Shown here one piece after another: positions 1 to 6,847 of a DNA stretch of 8,372 nt (positions are counted from its first letter, which is position 1; each line of letters starts with the position of its first letter). A program made the translations under genes and the position numbers. The DNA comes from JAADHY01 sp964428935 (GTDB lineage Bacteria; Planctomycetota; Planctomycetia; Planctomycetales; Planctomycetaceae): NCBI GenBank assembly GCA_964428935.1, contig CAYSAG010000227.1, positions 1-8,372 of the forward strand, given 5' to 3'. The notes under the pieces were generated by a model. The model saw only the letters and a list, made by a program, of their open reading frames with translations, searched no databases and was not told the DNA's origin.

Positions 1-389
1 CGGACTTTCCCGTGGGAACCATTTTCTTCGGCACCGAAGGCTACCTGATTTTTCCAGACTACAGCAGCTACTACACGTTTCTCGGACGCGGCCGCAAGTA
101 CGAGCCCGGCCCGAGCAAAGCCGAGGAAGGTCACCCCATGATGGAAAAGCCGCACTTCCAGAATTGGATCGACGCCATGCGGGCCGGCGACCACCGCGTG
201 CTGAACGCCGACATCGAGCAGGGACACAAATCCATGGTTTTGTGCTTGCTGGCCAGAACCGCTTACCAGGTGGGCCAGTGCCTGGAGTTTGACCCGCAGA
301 CGGAGCGGGTGTTGAACTGCAAGGAGGCCGACCGCATGTTGAACGAGCCGGAGTACCGGAAGCCGTACGTCGTGCCGAAGGAGGTGTGA
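1..389 (+). CDS. Gfo/Idh/MocA family oxidoreductase, C-terminal fragment (5' end outside window)
   Basis: This is the last 128 residues of an NAD(P)-dependent sugar-type oxidoreductase whose Rossmann domain lies before the window. The reading frame is open from base 3, ahead of the GTG at 12, so that GTG is an internal Val and not a start. The visible part is the end of the C-terminal alpha/beta domain. It contains a GTIFFGTEGYL strand motif, then HFQNWIDAMRAGD, then LNADIEQGHKS with the helix LCLLARTAYQVG, a LEFDPQTERV strand, and the terminal EYRKPYVVP. This order is characteristic of the large planctomycete Gfo/Idh/MocA paralogue group, from family knowledge. Members oxidise or reduce a hydroxyl of a sugar, inositol or glycoside; the substrate cannot be told, and the catalytic Lys/His region is not in view. 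No signal peptide can be assessed. A hairpin follows the TGA immediately, and the next gene is 316 bases downstream on the same strand. Confidence 0.9.
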   Translation, partial: DFPVGTIFFGTEGYLIFPDYSSYYTFLGRGRKYEPGPSKAEEGHPMMEKPHFQNWIDAMRAGDHRVLNADIEQGHKSMVLCLLARTAYQVGQCLEFDPQTERVLNCKEADRMLNEPEYRKPYVVPKEV

Positions 390-705
390 GTCGGCTTCGG
401 CCGAGGGCCGTTTCCGCCGCCGCGCCGAACTCACCGTCGGCGACGCACCGAAGCGGCGGCCTGGGACGAAACGGACACCCGTTTGCGGAGCCAGTCGCCA
501 GAGGTGACGCCTCTGCTCCGGGGCGTCCAGACCGGACGAAAAAATGCAGTCGCTCCCGGACCAGGTTGACCGGGCAGCGGGGAAGACCAACACACGGCAA
601 ACGGACTCGGCGTGGCTGCAAAGTGCGACCCAGTCGCGAGGCCAAGCCGCAGAAAAGACAAGACCGCAGAACGGAACCGACTGGACAGCGAGAAAGGGAC
701 GAGGC
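390..705. other. 316-base intergenic gap without a supportable gene
   Basis: This stretch separates the oxidoreductase from the propeller gene. Open frames cross it, but their products are Arg-, Pro- and Ser-rich strings with no recognisable domain, as expected by chance in GC-rich DNA. The propeller reading frame is open back to an ATG at 544, but the extra 54 residues look non-coding and would bury the signal peptide. An A-run at 540-545 is the only notably AT-rich spot. No sigma-70 type -10 box is present because there is no TAT or ATA. The promoter of the downstream gene, if any, was not identified. Confidence 0.6.
391..404 (+). terminator. Short cUUCGg hairpin right after the oxidoreductase stop; possible weak terminator
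   Basis: TCGGC (391-395) pairs perfectly with GCCGA (400-404) around the tetraloop TTCG. In RNA this is an exceptionally stable C(UUCG)G loop. It starts two bases after the TGA at 387-389. No U-run follows (the next bases are GGGCCGTTTCC), so it is not a classical intrinsic terminator. It could protect the 3' end of the message or act together with Rho. Confidence 0.35.
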
Positions 706-3700
706 ATGGGCAAAGCAGGACAGGGTCGTCGAACTCGAACGCGGTTTCGACTGCTGACGGTTGCTTGGGTTGGCGCGTACGTGGCAGCCGTCGTGAGCGT
801 TGCGTCGGCCGGAGCGGCTCACGCGGCGCCGCGGCCAACGGCCGTCGAGCAGTTGCGAACGCTCGGCGTGCCGGGCGGGTTGGCGGTGTGTGTCGGGCGG
901 GGGCAGTTTGAATTCGCGAAGTCGTTGGCCGACACGGGGCAGTTTTTGTCGCAGGTGTTGAGCCGTGACGCGAACTTCGTCGAACAGACGCGGCGGCAGC
1001 TGGTCGGGTCGAACGTCTACGGTCTGCTGTCGGTCGACCTGTGGCGAAGTCCCAGCCGTCTGCCTTACACCGAGAACCTGGTCAACGTTCTGGTGCTGGC
1101 CGGTCCGGACGCGTCGCAACTTTCGGCGGCCGAAGTGACTCGGGTGCTCACACCCAACGGCGTGGTGCTGACTTCGGGGCAGCACGGTCCGTCGTTGGAC
1201 TCGCTGAAGGGCGCCGGACTGGTGCCGGTGCGAAAGGTCGACGTGAAAGGAAGCCCGTTCCAGGTGTTGCGAAAGCCGTGGCCGGCCGGCATGGACCAGT
1301 GGACTCACCCGCGCCACTCGGCGTCGGGCAACGCCGCCTCGAACGACCAGTTGGTCGGTCCGCCGCGGCGTGTCCGGTGGGTCGTGCACGCGCCGGAGGA
1401 GGTGCGCGGGCTGGTGTCGGCCAACGGCCGAAACTTCTACGCGGCCGTGTTGGCTCGGGATGCGTTCAACGGCCTGCGCTTGTGGAACCGCGACCTGCTC
1501 AACCCGCAAGCCGGCGGACCGCTGGTCATGAAAAACCTTCCCAACGGCACGCCGGCTCCAATCGCTGTCGACAACCGGGTCTACGGCGTTTTAGGAGACC
1601 GGCTGGTGGCTTTGGACGCTAGCACCGGCGAGGTGGTCCGCGAGTACCCGGAGGCCGGGCGTCCGCACGAACTGCTTTACGACGACGGGCTGCTCATTGT
1701 CGCCGACGCCCACACGCTGCAGGCGCTCCGCGCCGAGACGGGCGAGTTACTGTGGACGCAAAAACTGTCGGCTCCGCGAAACGTCGTCGCGGGCGACTCG
1801 TACGTCGCTCTGGTCGCCGGACAACCGGCTCGCGGCCAGAAGGCCGTGCTGGTCACCTACAACAAACAAAGCGGAAAGCTGTTGTGGCAAAACGACCAGT
1901 TCGACTGGGCCGCTCGCGTCTACCGAATCGTCTACCACGACGGACTGTTGGCGTACGAGGAGTCGAGCTTGAACAACGACGCGCCGGGCAACTGCCTGCA
2001 CATGGTGGACGCCAAGACGGGGAAGGTTTTGTGGGAGCGGAAGTTTCCGCCCGGAATGAACCACATTCGTCAGGCCCGGGCTCTGTTCATTGGCCCGCAG
2101 CTGTGGGTGCTTTACGGCGGTCGCGCGGACGGCGACAGCCGTCTGCCGCTGCAGTGGATGTGCTTGGACCCGCAGACGGGCAACACGCTGAAAACGTTGC
2201 CCGGCGCTCTGGCTCACTGCTTCCCGCCGGTGGCGACTCCGCGTTTTCTGCTGTCGGGCGAAATGAATTTCACCGACCTTTACACCGGCCAATTGCTGGC
2301 GAACCACATTACCAAGGCCGCCTGCGGCCGAGAGTACGGCTGGTTGCCGGCCAATGGGCTGGTGTACGTCACGCCGAAACACTGCGTGTGCTGGCCCATG
2401 CTGCGCGGCTACGCGGCTCTGGCGCCGGAGCGGCCGGAGGGCGACCTGTCGAAGAAGAAGTTGGAAGAGTTGGAGTTTCCGCTGGAGCGGGTGGCCGCGG
2501 CGCCCGACCAACCAGCGGCCGAAGACCCGGCTCGCGACTGGCCCATTTACCGCCACGACGCGTGGAGAAGCAGCAGCACGCCGTCCGAGGTGCCGACGGA
2601 GCTGAAGGTGTTGTGGTCGAGGTCGGTGGGAGCGTGGCCGGAGGCAGGACCAATCGTCTACGACTGGCGAGAGAATCCGTTCACGAAAGGCCCCGTCACC
2701 GCTCCGGTCATTTCCAACGGACGCGTTTACGTCGCCGTCTCGGACGCTCACCGCGTGGTCGCTCTGGACGCCGACACGGGACGCGTGCTCTGGCAATTCA
2801 CGGCGAACGGTCGGGTCGACACGCCGCCCACCGTCTACAAAGGACTGTGCCTGTTCGGCACGAAGGCCGGCTGGGTCTACTGCCTGAACGCGGCCACGGG
2901 GGAGCTCATTTGGCGGCTGCGAGCGGCTCCGCTGGAAGAGCAAATTGTGGCCTACGGGCAGGTGGAGTCGCCGTGGCCGGTGCCGGGCAGCGTGCTGGTG
3001 GTCGACGACACGGCGTACTTCGCGGCCGGACGGCAACCTCTGGCCGACGGCGGAATCTTTGTCTTCGCTGTCGACCCGCGCACGGGCCAGCGGCGTTGGG
3101 TCCAGCGGCTCGACTCGGTGCCGCAGCAAGGGTTCTACGAGTCGTCGGCGCTGGAGTTTGACAACTTCGACCTGTTGTTCCGCGAGGGCTCGGCGGTGTC
3201 GATGTCTCGGTGGAAGTTCGACCGCCAGACGGGCCAAATGACTTGCGACCGCTGGAACGCCTTCGCCCGGCTCAACACCGGCGGCGGCGAGGCGTGGGTG
3301 CCGCGCGGCGCCTGGTCGTACCCGCCGCGGCACCGACGTCGCATTAAGTCGTACACACCGCTGCGACCGTTGGTGGCCTTCCGCGACAACGTCGTCTACG
3401 GCTGCAAACAGGGAGCCACTACACTGTTCCGCCGCGACTTCCACCTGGACCAGGGCGAAAAGTTCGAAACGCACTGGATGACCGGCTGGGCCGCCGGCCA
3501 GCTAGAACGCAAGGGCGAGCCGAATTGGCCAAACGACCGTCTGGCGCAAGAGGCGAAGTGGTTGGTCGACGTGTTCGACAAGAAGAGCGGCCAAACGGTG
3601 GTCGGACTGGTGCTGGCTGGCGACAAGCTGCTGCTGGTCGGGTCTCAGGGCGAGCTGCAAGTCCGTTCGACGGCCGACGGCTCGCTGCTTTTCCGCACGC

Positions 3701-3795
3701 ACGTGCCAACGGCCCGGTGGGACGGCTTGGCGGTGGCTGGCGGTCGAGCTTACCTGACAACCGCCGACGGCCAGCTGTTGTGCTTGGGACAGTGA
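706..3795 (+). CDS. Secreted PQQ-like beta-propeller protein with N-terminal methyltransferase-like domain
   Basis: This is a 1029-residue protein. ATG 706 is chosen because an AAGGGA ribosome site (694-699) lies 6 bases upstream and the N-terminus then reads as a Sec-type signal peptide: a basic stretch at residues 3-15, a hydrophobic core at about 16-37, and a likely cut after AHA at residue 40. Residues about 50-160 resemble a class I SAM-methyltransferase fold with worn motifs: LAVCVGRGQ in place of a GxGxG loop, RLPYTENLVN, and VTRVLTPNGVVL. The bridge DQWTHPRHSASGNA (197-210) leads into propeller repeats of the D-x-TG-x-x-x-W type near residues 301, 340, 386, 434, 488, 687, 727 and 789. 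A second entry motif, DWPIYRHDAWRSSST, sits at 611-625. The family is annotated as PQQ-binding-like or BamB-like by fold; actual PQQ binding or enzymatic activity is not shown. It probably acts in the periplasm as a binding scaffold or sugar-processing partner. Neighbouring genes are co-directional but separated by 246-316 bases. Confidence 0.88.
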   Translation: MGKAGQGRRTRTRFRLLTVAWVGAYVAAVVSVASAGAAHAAPRPTAVEQLRTLGVPGGLAVCVGRGQFEFAKSLADTGQFLSQVLSRDANFVEQTRRQLVGSNVYGLLSVDLWRSPSRLPYTENLVNVLVLAGPDASQLSAAEVTRVLTPNGVVLTSGQHGPSLDSLKGAGLVPVRKVDVKGSPFQVLRKPWPAGMDQWTHPRHSASGNAASNDQLVGPPRRVRWVVHAPEEVRGLVSANGRNFYAAVLARDAFNGLRLWNRDLLNPQAGGPLVMKNLPNGTPAPIAVDNRVYGVLGDRLVALDASTGEVVREYPEAGRPHELLYDDGLLIVADAHTLQALRAETGELLWTQKLSAPRNVVAGDSYVALVAGQPARGQKAVLVTYNKQSGKLLWQNDQFDWAARVYRIVYHDGLLAYEESSLNNDAPGNCLHMVDAKTGKVLWERKFPPGMNHIRQARALFIGPQLWVLYGGRADGDSRLPLQWMCLDPQTGNTLKTLPGALAHCFPPVATPRFLLSGEMNFTDLYTGQLLANHITKAACGREYGWLPANGLVYVTPKHCVCWPMLRGYAALAPERPEGDLSKKKLEELEFPLERVAAAPDQPAAEDPARDWPIYRHDAWRSSSTPSEVPTELKVLWSRSVGAWPEAGPIVYDWRENPFTKGPVTAPVISNGRVYVAVSDAHRVVALDADTGRVLWQFTANGRVDTPPTVYKGLCLFGTKAGWVYCLNAATGELIWRLRAAPLEEQIVAYGQVESPWPVPGSVLVVDDTAYFAAGRQPLADGGIFVFAVDPRTGQRRWVQRLDSVPQQGFYESSALEFDNFDLLFREGSAVSMSRWKFDRQTGQMTCDRWNAFARLNTGGGEAWVPRGAWSYPPRHRRRIKSYTPLRPLVAFRDNVVYGCKQGATTLFRRDFHLDQGEKFETHWMTGWAAGQLERKGEPNWPNDRLAQEAKWLVDVFDKKSGQTVVGLVLAGDKLLLVGSQGELQVRSTADGSLLFRTHVPTARWDGLAVAGGRAYLTTADGQLLCLGQ

Positions 3796-3931
3796 ACGCC
3801 GTCGGACAACGCTGGGCGGGGGAGACTTGAGGACCGGCAGCCGTCGAGTGCAACAAGAGCCGGCACGAAACCGGTTTGCCCGGAGGGGGGCTCAGACTGG
3901 CAGACGGCTTCGTCCAAGAGCGGGCTCGGTC

Positions 3932-3958
3932 CGCCAGGCGGCCGCGCCGCGGCTGGCG
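3932..3958 (+). other. GC-rich bulged hairpin between the propeller and URO-D genes
   Basis: CGCCA (3932-3936) pairs with TGGCG (3954-3958), and GCCGC (3941-3945) pairs with GCGGC (3949-3953) around a GCC loop. Four unpaired bases (3937-3940) sit on the 5' side. The hairpin lies 137 bases after the propeller stop and 84 bases before the next ATG. No U-run follows. It may be an RNA structure in the intergenic transcript, a Rho-linked terminator, or a chance result of local GC content near 80%. Confidence 0.3.
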
Positions 3959-4031
3959 ACGCAAGGGGCGGCTGGGAGTTACTTCGCCCTGTGGAAGCAA
4001 ACGCCGAGAGAACGCGACGTCGTGACAGCGG

Positions 4032-4037
4032 GGAGGT
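4032..4037 (+). promoter_or_regulatory. Strong Shine-Dalgarno GGAGGT fixing the start of the URO-D gene
   Basis: GGAGGT is a full match to the core anti-Shine-Dalgarno complement and lies 4 bases before ATG 4042. This favours ATG 4042 over the in-frame ATG at 3991, which has no comparable site and would add 17 residues of low-complexity basic sequence. Confidence 0.75.
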
Positions 4038-4041
4038 ACGC

Positions 4042-5475
4042 ATGAGGGGTCCAATGGAAGAACTCTACCAGCAGCGACTGCGTCGGTACTTGACGGCCAT
4101 GCGGAACGGGACGCCGGACCGCGTGCCCATTCGTCCGTTCGCAGCCGAGTTCATCGCCACTTACGCGGGCTACACCTGTCAGGAAGTGACCCACGACTAC
4201 GAGAAGGCGTTCGAGGCGACTCGGAAGTGCGCCCGCGACTTCGACTGGGACGCGACCGTGCCCAACATGGTTTACGTCTGGACCGGGCTGACTCAGGCCA
4301 TTGGCATCAAGTACTACGCCGTGCCGGGCATTGAGCTGGATGTCAACGTGGGCTTCCAGTACATCGAACCGCCCGAAGACCAGGCCTTCATGCGAGCGGA
4401 CGAGTACGACGCGTTGATCGCCGACCCGACCGGGTTCCTCTACAACGTCTGGCTGCCGCGCGTGGTGAACGAGCTGCACGCGCCGGGCGAACCGGTTACG
4501 TACCGCCACAACCTGTCTCTGGTCCGCGGCGGCATGGCCATGATGCGGTACTTCAACGCGTTCCCGGAGCAGATTCGGCTGTTGCGGGAAGAGTGCGGAA
4601 CGGTCTCGGCGCTGGCCGGAATCCTGAAAGCCCCGTTCGACATTCTGGCCGACAAGTTGCGCGGCTACCTGGGGCTGGTCATGGACATGTTTCAGCAGCC
4701 GGACAAGGTGCTGAAAGCCTGCGAGGCCCTCATTCCACACTTGACGCACGTCGCACTGACCACCGCCGACCCAAACAAGCAACTGCCCATTGGCCTTTGG
4801 ATGCACCGCGGGTGCGTTCCATTCATCAACATGAAGCAATTCCACTCGCACTACTGGCCCACGCTGAAGCCAATCATTGAAGAGTTGTGGGCCAACGGGT
4901 ACCAAACACTGTTTTACGCCGAGGGCGACTGGAACGCGCACTTGGACAGCTTCGCCGAGCTGCCGGACGGCAGCATCATTTACCACGTCGACAAGGGCGA
5001 CATTTTCGAAGTCCACCGAAAGTTGGGCCACAAGTTCTGCATTAGCGGCGGCATTCCCAACCACCTGCTGTCGTTCGGCACGCCGGACGAAGTACGAGCG
5101 TACTGCAAGAAGGTCTTGGACGAAGTGGCGGGCGACGGCGGTTACATCATGGACGCCAGCGCAATCATGCAGAACGACACCAAGGTGGAGAACGTCCGGG
5201 CCATGACCGAGTTCACGCGGGAGTACGGCGTGTACTCGCAAGGCCACTCGACACCGTTGCCGCCGGAGCCACCGCCGCCGGTGGAGCGCCGTCCGGGTTT
5301 TGGTCTGACGGGTCGTCCGGAGCCGAGCGTCCGGCCAGGGGTTTGCACTCCGTGGGAAGAGCGGAAGAAGGAGCTGCCTCCCATTCAGGGCGACGAAGCT
5401 CTGTTCCGTCGCGTTTGGGAAGAAAACGACTCGCTGGCCTACACGTTCATTTGGCAGTGCCTGCTGTCTTTTTGA
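4042..5475 (+). CDS. Uroporphyrinogen decarboxylase (URO-D) superfamily protein, probable methyltransferase-like
   Basis: This is a 477-residue TIM-barrel protein of the URO-D/MtaA-like superfamily. The opening RLRRYLTAMRNGTPDRVPIRP (residues 12-32) is the standard N-terminal signature of this superfamily outside true HemE. Later landmarks are KAPFDILADKLRGY (196-209), WMHRGCVPFIN (253-263), FYAEGDWN (291-298), HVDKGDIFEV (315-324), HKFCISGGIP (330-339) and GYIMDAS (367-373). The H330/C333 pair and C355 could correspond to the zinc thiol-activating ligands of MtaA/MtbA-type methyltransferases, but this assignment is a guess without alignment. Genuine HemE is about 340-370 residues; this protein carries about 75 extra C-terminal residues with a Pro-rich stretch (405-413) and a WEERKKELPPIQGD block. 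It has no signal peptide, so it is cytoplasmic. A role in haem synthesis is unlikely. A corrinoid-dependent methyl transfer or demethylation role is plausible from the family but unproven, and no corrinoid protein gene is in the window. Confidence 0.88.
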   Translation: MRGPMEELYQQRLRRYLTAMRNGTPDRVPIRPFAAEFIATYAGYTCQEVTHDYEKAFEATRKCARDFDWDATVPNMVYVWTGLTQAIGIKYYAVPGIELDVNVGFQYIEPPEDQAFMRADEYDALIADPTGFLYNVWLPRVVNELHAPGEPVTYRHNLSLVRGGMAMMRYFNAFPEQIRLLREECGTVSALAGILKAPFDILADKLRGYLGLVMDMFQQPDKVLKACEALIPHLTHVALTTADPNKQLPIGLWMHRGCVPFINMKQFHSHYWPTLKPIIEELWANGYQTLFYAEGDWNAHLDSFAELPDGSIIYHVDKGDIFEVHRKLGHKFCISGGIPNHLLSFGTPDEVRAYCKKVLDEVAGDGGYIMDASAIMQNDTKVENVRAMTEFTREYGVYSQGHSTPLPPEPPPPVERRPGFGLTGRPEPSVRPGVCTPWEERKKELPPIQGDEALFRRVWEENDSLAYTFIWQCLLSF

Positions 5476-5527
5476 CGGTGGGCGCGGCGTAGAGCGTCGA
5501 GCAGCGTTCAGCGACGTTGCGGCGCGA

Positions 5528-5542
5528 GAGGAGCTGCTCCTC
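5528..5542 (+). other. Perfect inverted repeat downstream of the URO-D gene
   Basis: GAGGAGC and GCTCCTC are exact inverse copies around a central T. In RNA this gives a 6-bp stem (5528-5533 with 5537-5542) and a CTG loop. It begins 53 bases after the stop codon at 5473-5475. No U-run follows. It could be part of a terminator or a dyad-symmetric protein site. A second smaller hairpin lies at 5626-5641 (CACAG with CTGTG, 6-base loop). Confidence 0.3.
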
Positions 5543-5705
5543 CAGAAGCGTGCCAACGACGCGGGCTGGCTGTGGTGTTTTGGCTGAGTCGGTAAGTCCC
5601 GCTCGGCGTTCGCTCGTGGTTGCGTCACAGCGGCCCCTGTGGCAGCGGTGCAACTGGTCGCTGCGGACCGTCGGGGCAGGTGGGTCGCGGCCGAAAGCCT
5701 TCGTC

Positions 5706-5710
5706 AGGAG
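5706..5710 (+). promoter_or_regulatory. Shine-Dalgarno AGGAG fixing the start of the DUF6807 gene
   Basis: AGGAG lies 8 bases before ATG 5719. It favours this start over the in-frame ATG at 5620, whose extra 33 residues are Gly/Ser/Arg-rich and do not resemble the family N-terminus. Confidence 0.65.
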
Positions 5711-5718
5711 ACCCCTCC

Positions 5719-6633
5719 ATGTCCAAGTGGCCTCGTTGTGAAGTCCTTCCCTTGCCGGACCACCAGGTGGCCGTTCTGGTCGAGGGGAAGGAGTGTCTGC
5801 GCTGGCATTTCGGCCCGCACTCGCCCAAGCCGTTCTTCTACCCCATTCTCGGCCCGTCCGGACGCTCGCTCACTCGCCTCGGCCACCCGGGCGCTCCCAA
5901 CCACGACCACCACCGCTCCGTCTGGTTCGCTCACGCCGACGTGGCGGGGGTTGATTTTTGGAGTGACCGCACGCCGGCCCGTGTCGTCCAACGGCAGTGG
6001 CTGGCTTACCAGGACGGTGACGAGGCGGTTCTGGCTGTCCTGCTGGAGTGGCAAGACGGACGGTCGCCTCAGCCGCTGTTGCAGCAAGAGCTGGTGGCGG
6101 CCGTGGCACCGCTGGACGGCGGCCAGTGGCTGCTGGAGCTTCAGTCCACCTTTCGCCCGACGGCCGACCAACTGCAGTTCGGTCGAACGAACTTCGGCTT
6201 CCTGGCCGTCCGGGTGGCGAAGTCGCTTTCGGAGTACTTCGGCGGCGGACTGTTGACCGACAGCAACGGACGGCAACACGAAGCTCAGATTTTCGGCCGC
6301 CGGGCCGCTTGGGTCGACTACAGCGGGCCTGTGCTGCCGGACGTCGTCGAGGGCTTGACCTGCTTCGACCACCCGACCAACCCCGGACACCCGACCCGGT
6401 GGCACGTGCGCGAAGACGGTTGGATGGGTGCGTCCGTTTGCTTTGACGGGCCACTCACGACGACCCGCACCGAACCGCTCCGGCTGCGTTACCTGCTCCA
6501 CGTCCACGCCGGACCGGTCGACCCCGACCGCGCCGGCCAGTTGGCCGTCCAGTTCGCTCACCGACCGCCTTGGGTCGTCCAGAAGTCGCGACGACGACAC
6601 TGCCAGTTCGAAGTGAGACGGGCCGGCCAGTAG
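5719..6633 (+). CDS. DUF6807 family protein (often labelled PmoA-like)
   Basis: This is a 304-residue protein that I assign to DUF6807 from its core motifs. These are KPFFYPILGPSG (37-48), a His-rich NHDHHRSVWFAHADVAGVDFW block (61-81), FGGGLLTDSNG (174-184), WVDYSG (198-203), and FDHPTNPGHPTRWHVREDG (216-234). In this family the sequence order and the many conserved His, Asp and Trp suggest an all-beta fold with a polar, possibly ligand- or metal-binding pocket. The function is not established. Databases often call these proteins 'methane oxygenase PmoA', but they have no relation to the integral membrane subunit of methane monooxygenase, and this protein has no membrane segment. Starting at ATG 5719, it has no signal peptide, so it is predicted cytoplasmic. 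Family members are common beside Gfo/Idh/MocA oxidoreductases and sugar isomerases in planctomycetes, which points to carbohydrate metabolism. Here it sits 243 bases after the URO-D gene and 214 bases before the isomerase gene. Confidence 0.85.
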   Translation: MSKWPRCEVLPLPDHQVAVLVEGKECLRWHFGPHSPKPFFYPILGPSGRSLTRLGHPGAPNHDHHRSVWFAHADVAGVDFWSDRTPARVVQRQWLAYQDGDEAVLAVLLEWQDGRSPQPLLQQELVAAVAPLDGGQWLLELQSTFRPTADQLQFGRTNFGFLAVRVAKSLSEYFGGGLLTDSNGRQHEAQIFGRRAAWVDYSGPVLPDVVEGLTCFDHPTNPGHPTRWHVREDGWMGASVCFDGPLTTTRTEPLRLRYLLHVHAGPVDPDRAGQLAVQFAHRPPWVVQKSRRRHCQFEVRRAGQ

Positions 6634-6725
6634 TCAGGGCCGTCGCAAGGACCACCGGAGCCGCTCGGGCGAAGCGTTGCTCGGACCGGCCGCGTGCCTT
6701 GGGTTGAAACCGCTGGCAGGCCTCT

Positions 6726-6769
6726 GGACAATGCCGCTGTCCGTGAGTCGACGCCGACGCGTCCGACTC
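6726..6769 (+). terminator. Two adjacent hairpins between the DUF6807 and isomerase genes; terminator or structured leader
   Basis: The first hairpin pairs GGACA (6726-6730) with TGTCC (6738-6742) over a 7-base loop. The second, starting two bases later, pairs GAGTC+GACGC (6745-6754) with GCGTC (6759-6763) and GACTC (6765-6769), with a CGAC loop and one bulged C at 6764. That is ten base pairs, making it one of the two strongest foldbacks in the window. No U-run follows. It lies 92 bases after the DUF6807 stop and 78 bases before the next ATG, so it could end the upstream transcript or structure the 5' leader of the isomerase message. Confidence 0.4.
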
Positions 6770-6834
6770 CCGCTGGCGAAGAACGACGGCGCGTCACTGG
6801 CTCGGTCCGTTTAGGAGCTGACGGAATCCACTGC

Positions 6835-6841
6835 AGAGGAG
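6835..6841 (+). promoter_or_regulatory. Shine-Dalgarno AGAGGAG of the isomerase gene
   Basis: AGAGGAG lies 6 bases before ATG 6848. No other in-frame start nearby has such a site, and the protein beginning there opens directly with the first beta strand of the TIM barrel. Confidence 0.7.
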
Positions 6842-6847
6842 ACAGCC

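Noticed and set aside
544..705. Upstream in-frame extension of the propeller protein from ATG 544
   Set aside because: The extra 54 residues are low-complexity Gln/Arg/Thr-rich, there is no ribosome site at 544, and they would place the signal peptide internally.
559..721. sigma-70 promoter for the propeller gene
   Set aside because: No TATAAT-like hexamer or paired -35 was found. The absence of TAT and ATA excludes a close match.
386..757. 123-codon plus-strand open frame across the first gap
   Set aside because: It is an Arg/Pro/Ser-rich product with no domain, and it overlaps the start and signal peptide of the propeller gene in another frame.
1747..3474. 575-codon open frame on the minus strand opposite the propeller gene
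   Set aside because: Its product is Arg-, Val- and Gln-rich with no recognisable domain. It exists because the GC-rich sense gene rarely uses TTA, CTA or TCA codons, and the sense strand encodes a clear protein family.
4042..5475. HemE (true uroporphyrinogen decarboxylase) reading
   Set aside because: The N-terminal RLRRYLTAMRNGTPDRVPI form, the extra C-terminal tail and the lack of haem-synthesis neighbours fit the MtaA-like or unassigned URO-D branch better.
3979..5628. 549-codon open frame on the minus strand opposite the URO-D gene
   Set aside because: It shows no family motifs and mirrors the codon bias of the well-supported sense gene.
5719..6633. Methane monooxygenase subunit (PmoA) reading of the DUF6807 gene
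   Set aside because: It has no membrane helices and no particulate methane monooxygenase motifs. The name is a database label carried by the DUF6807 family.
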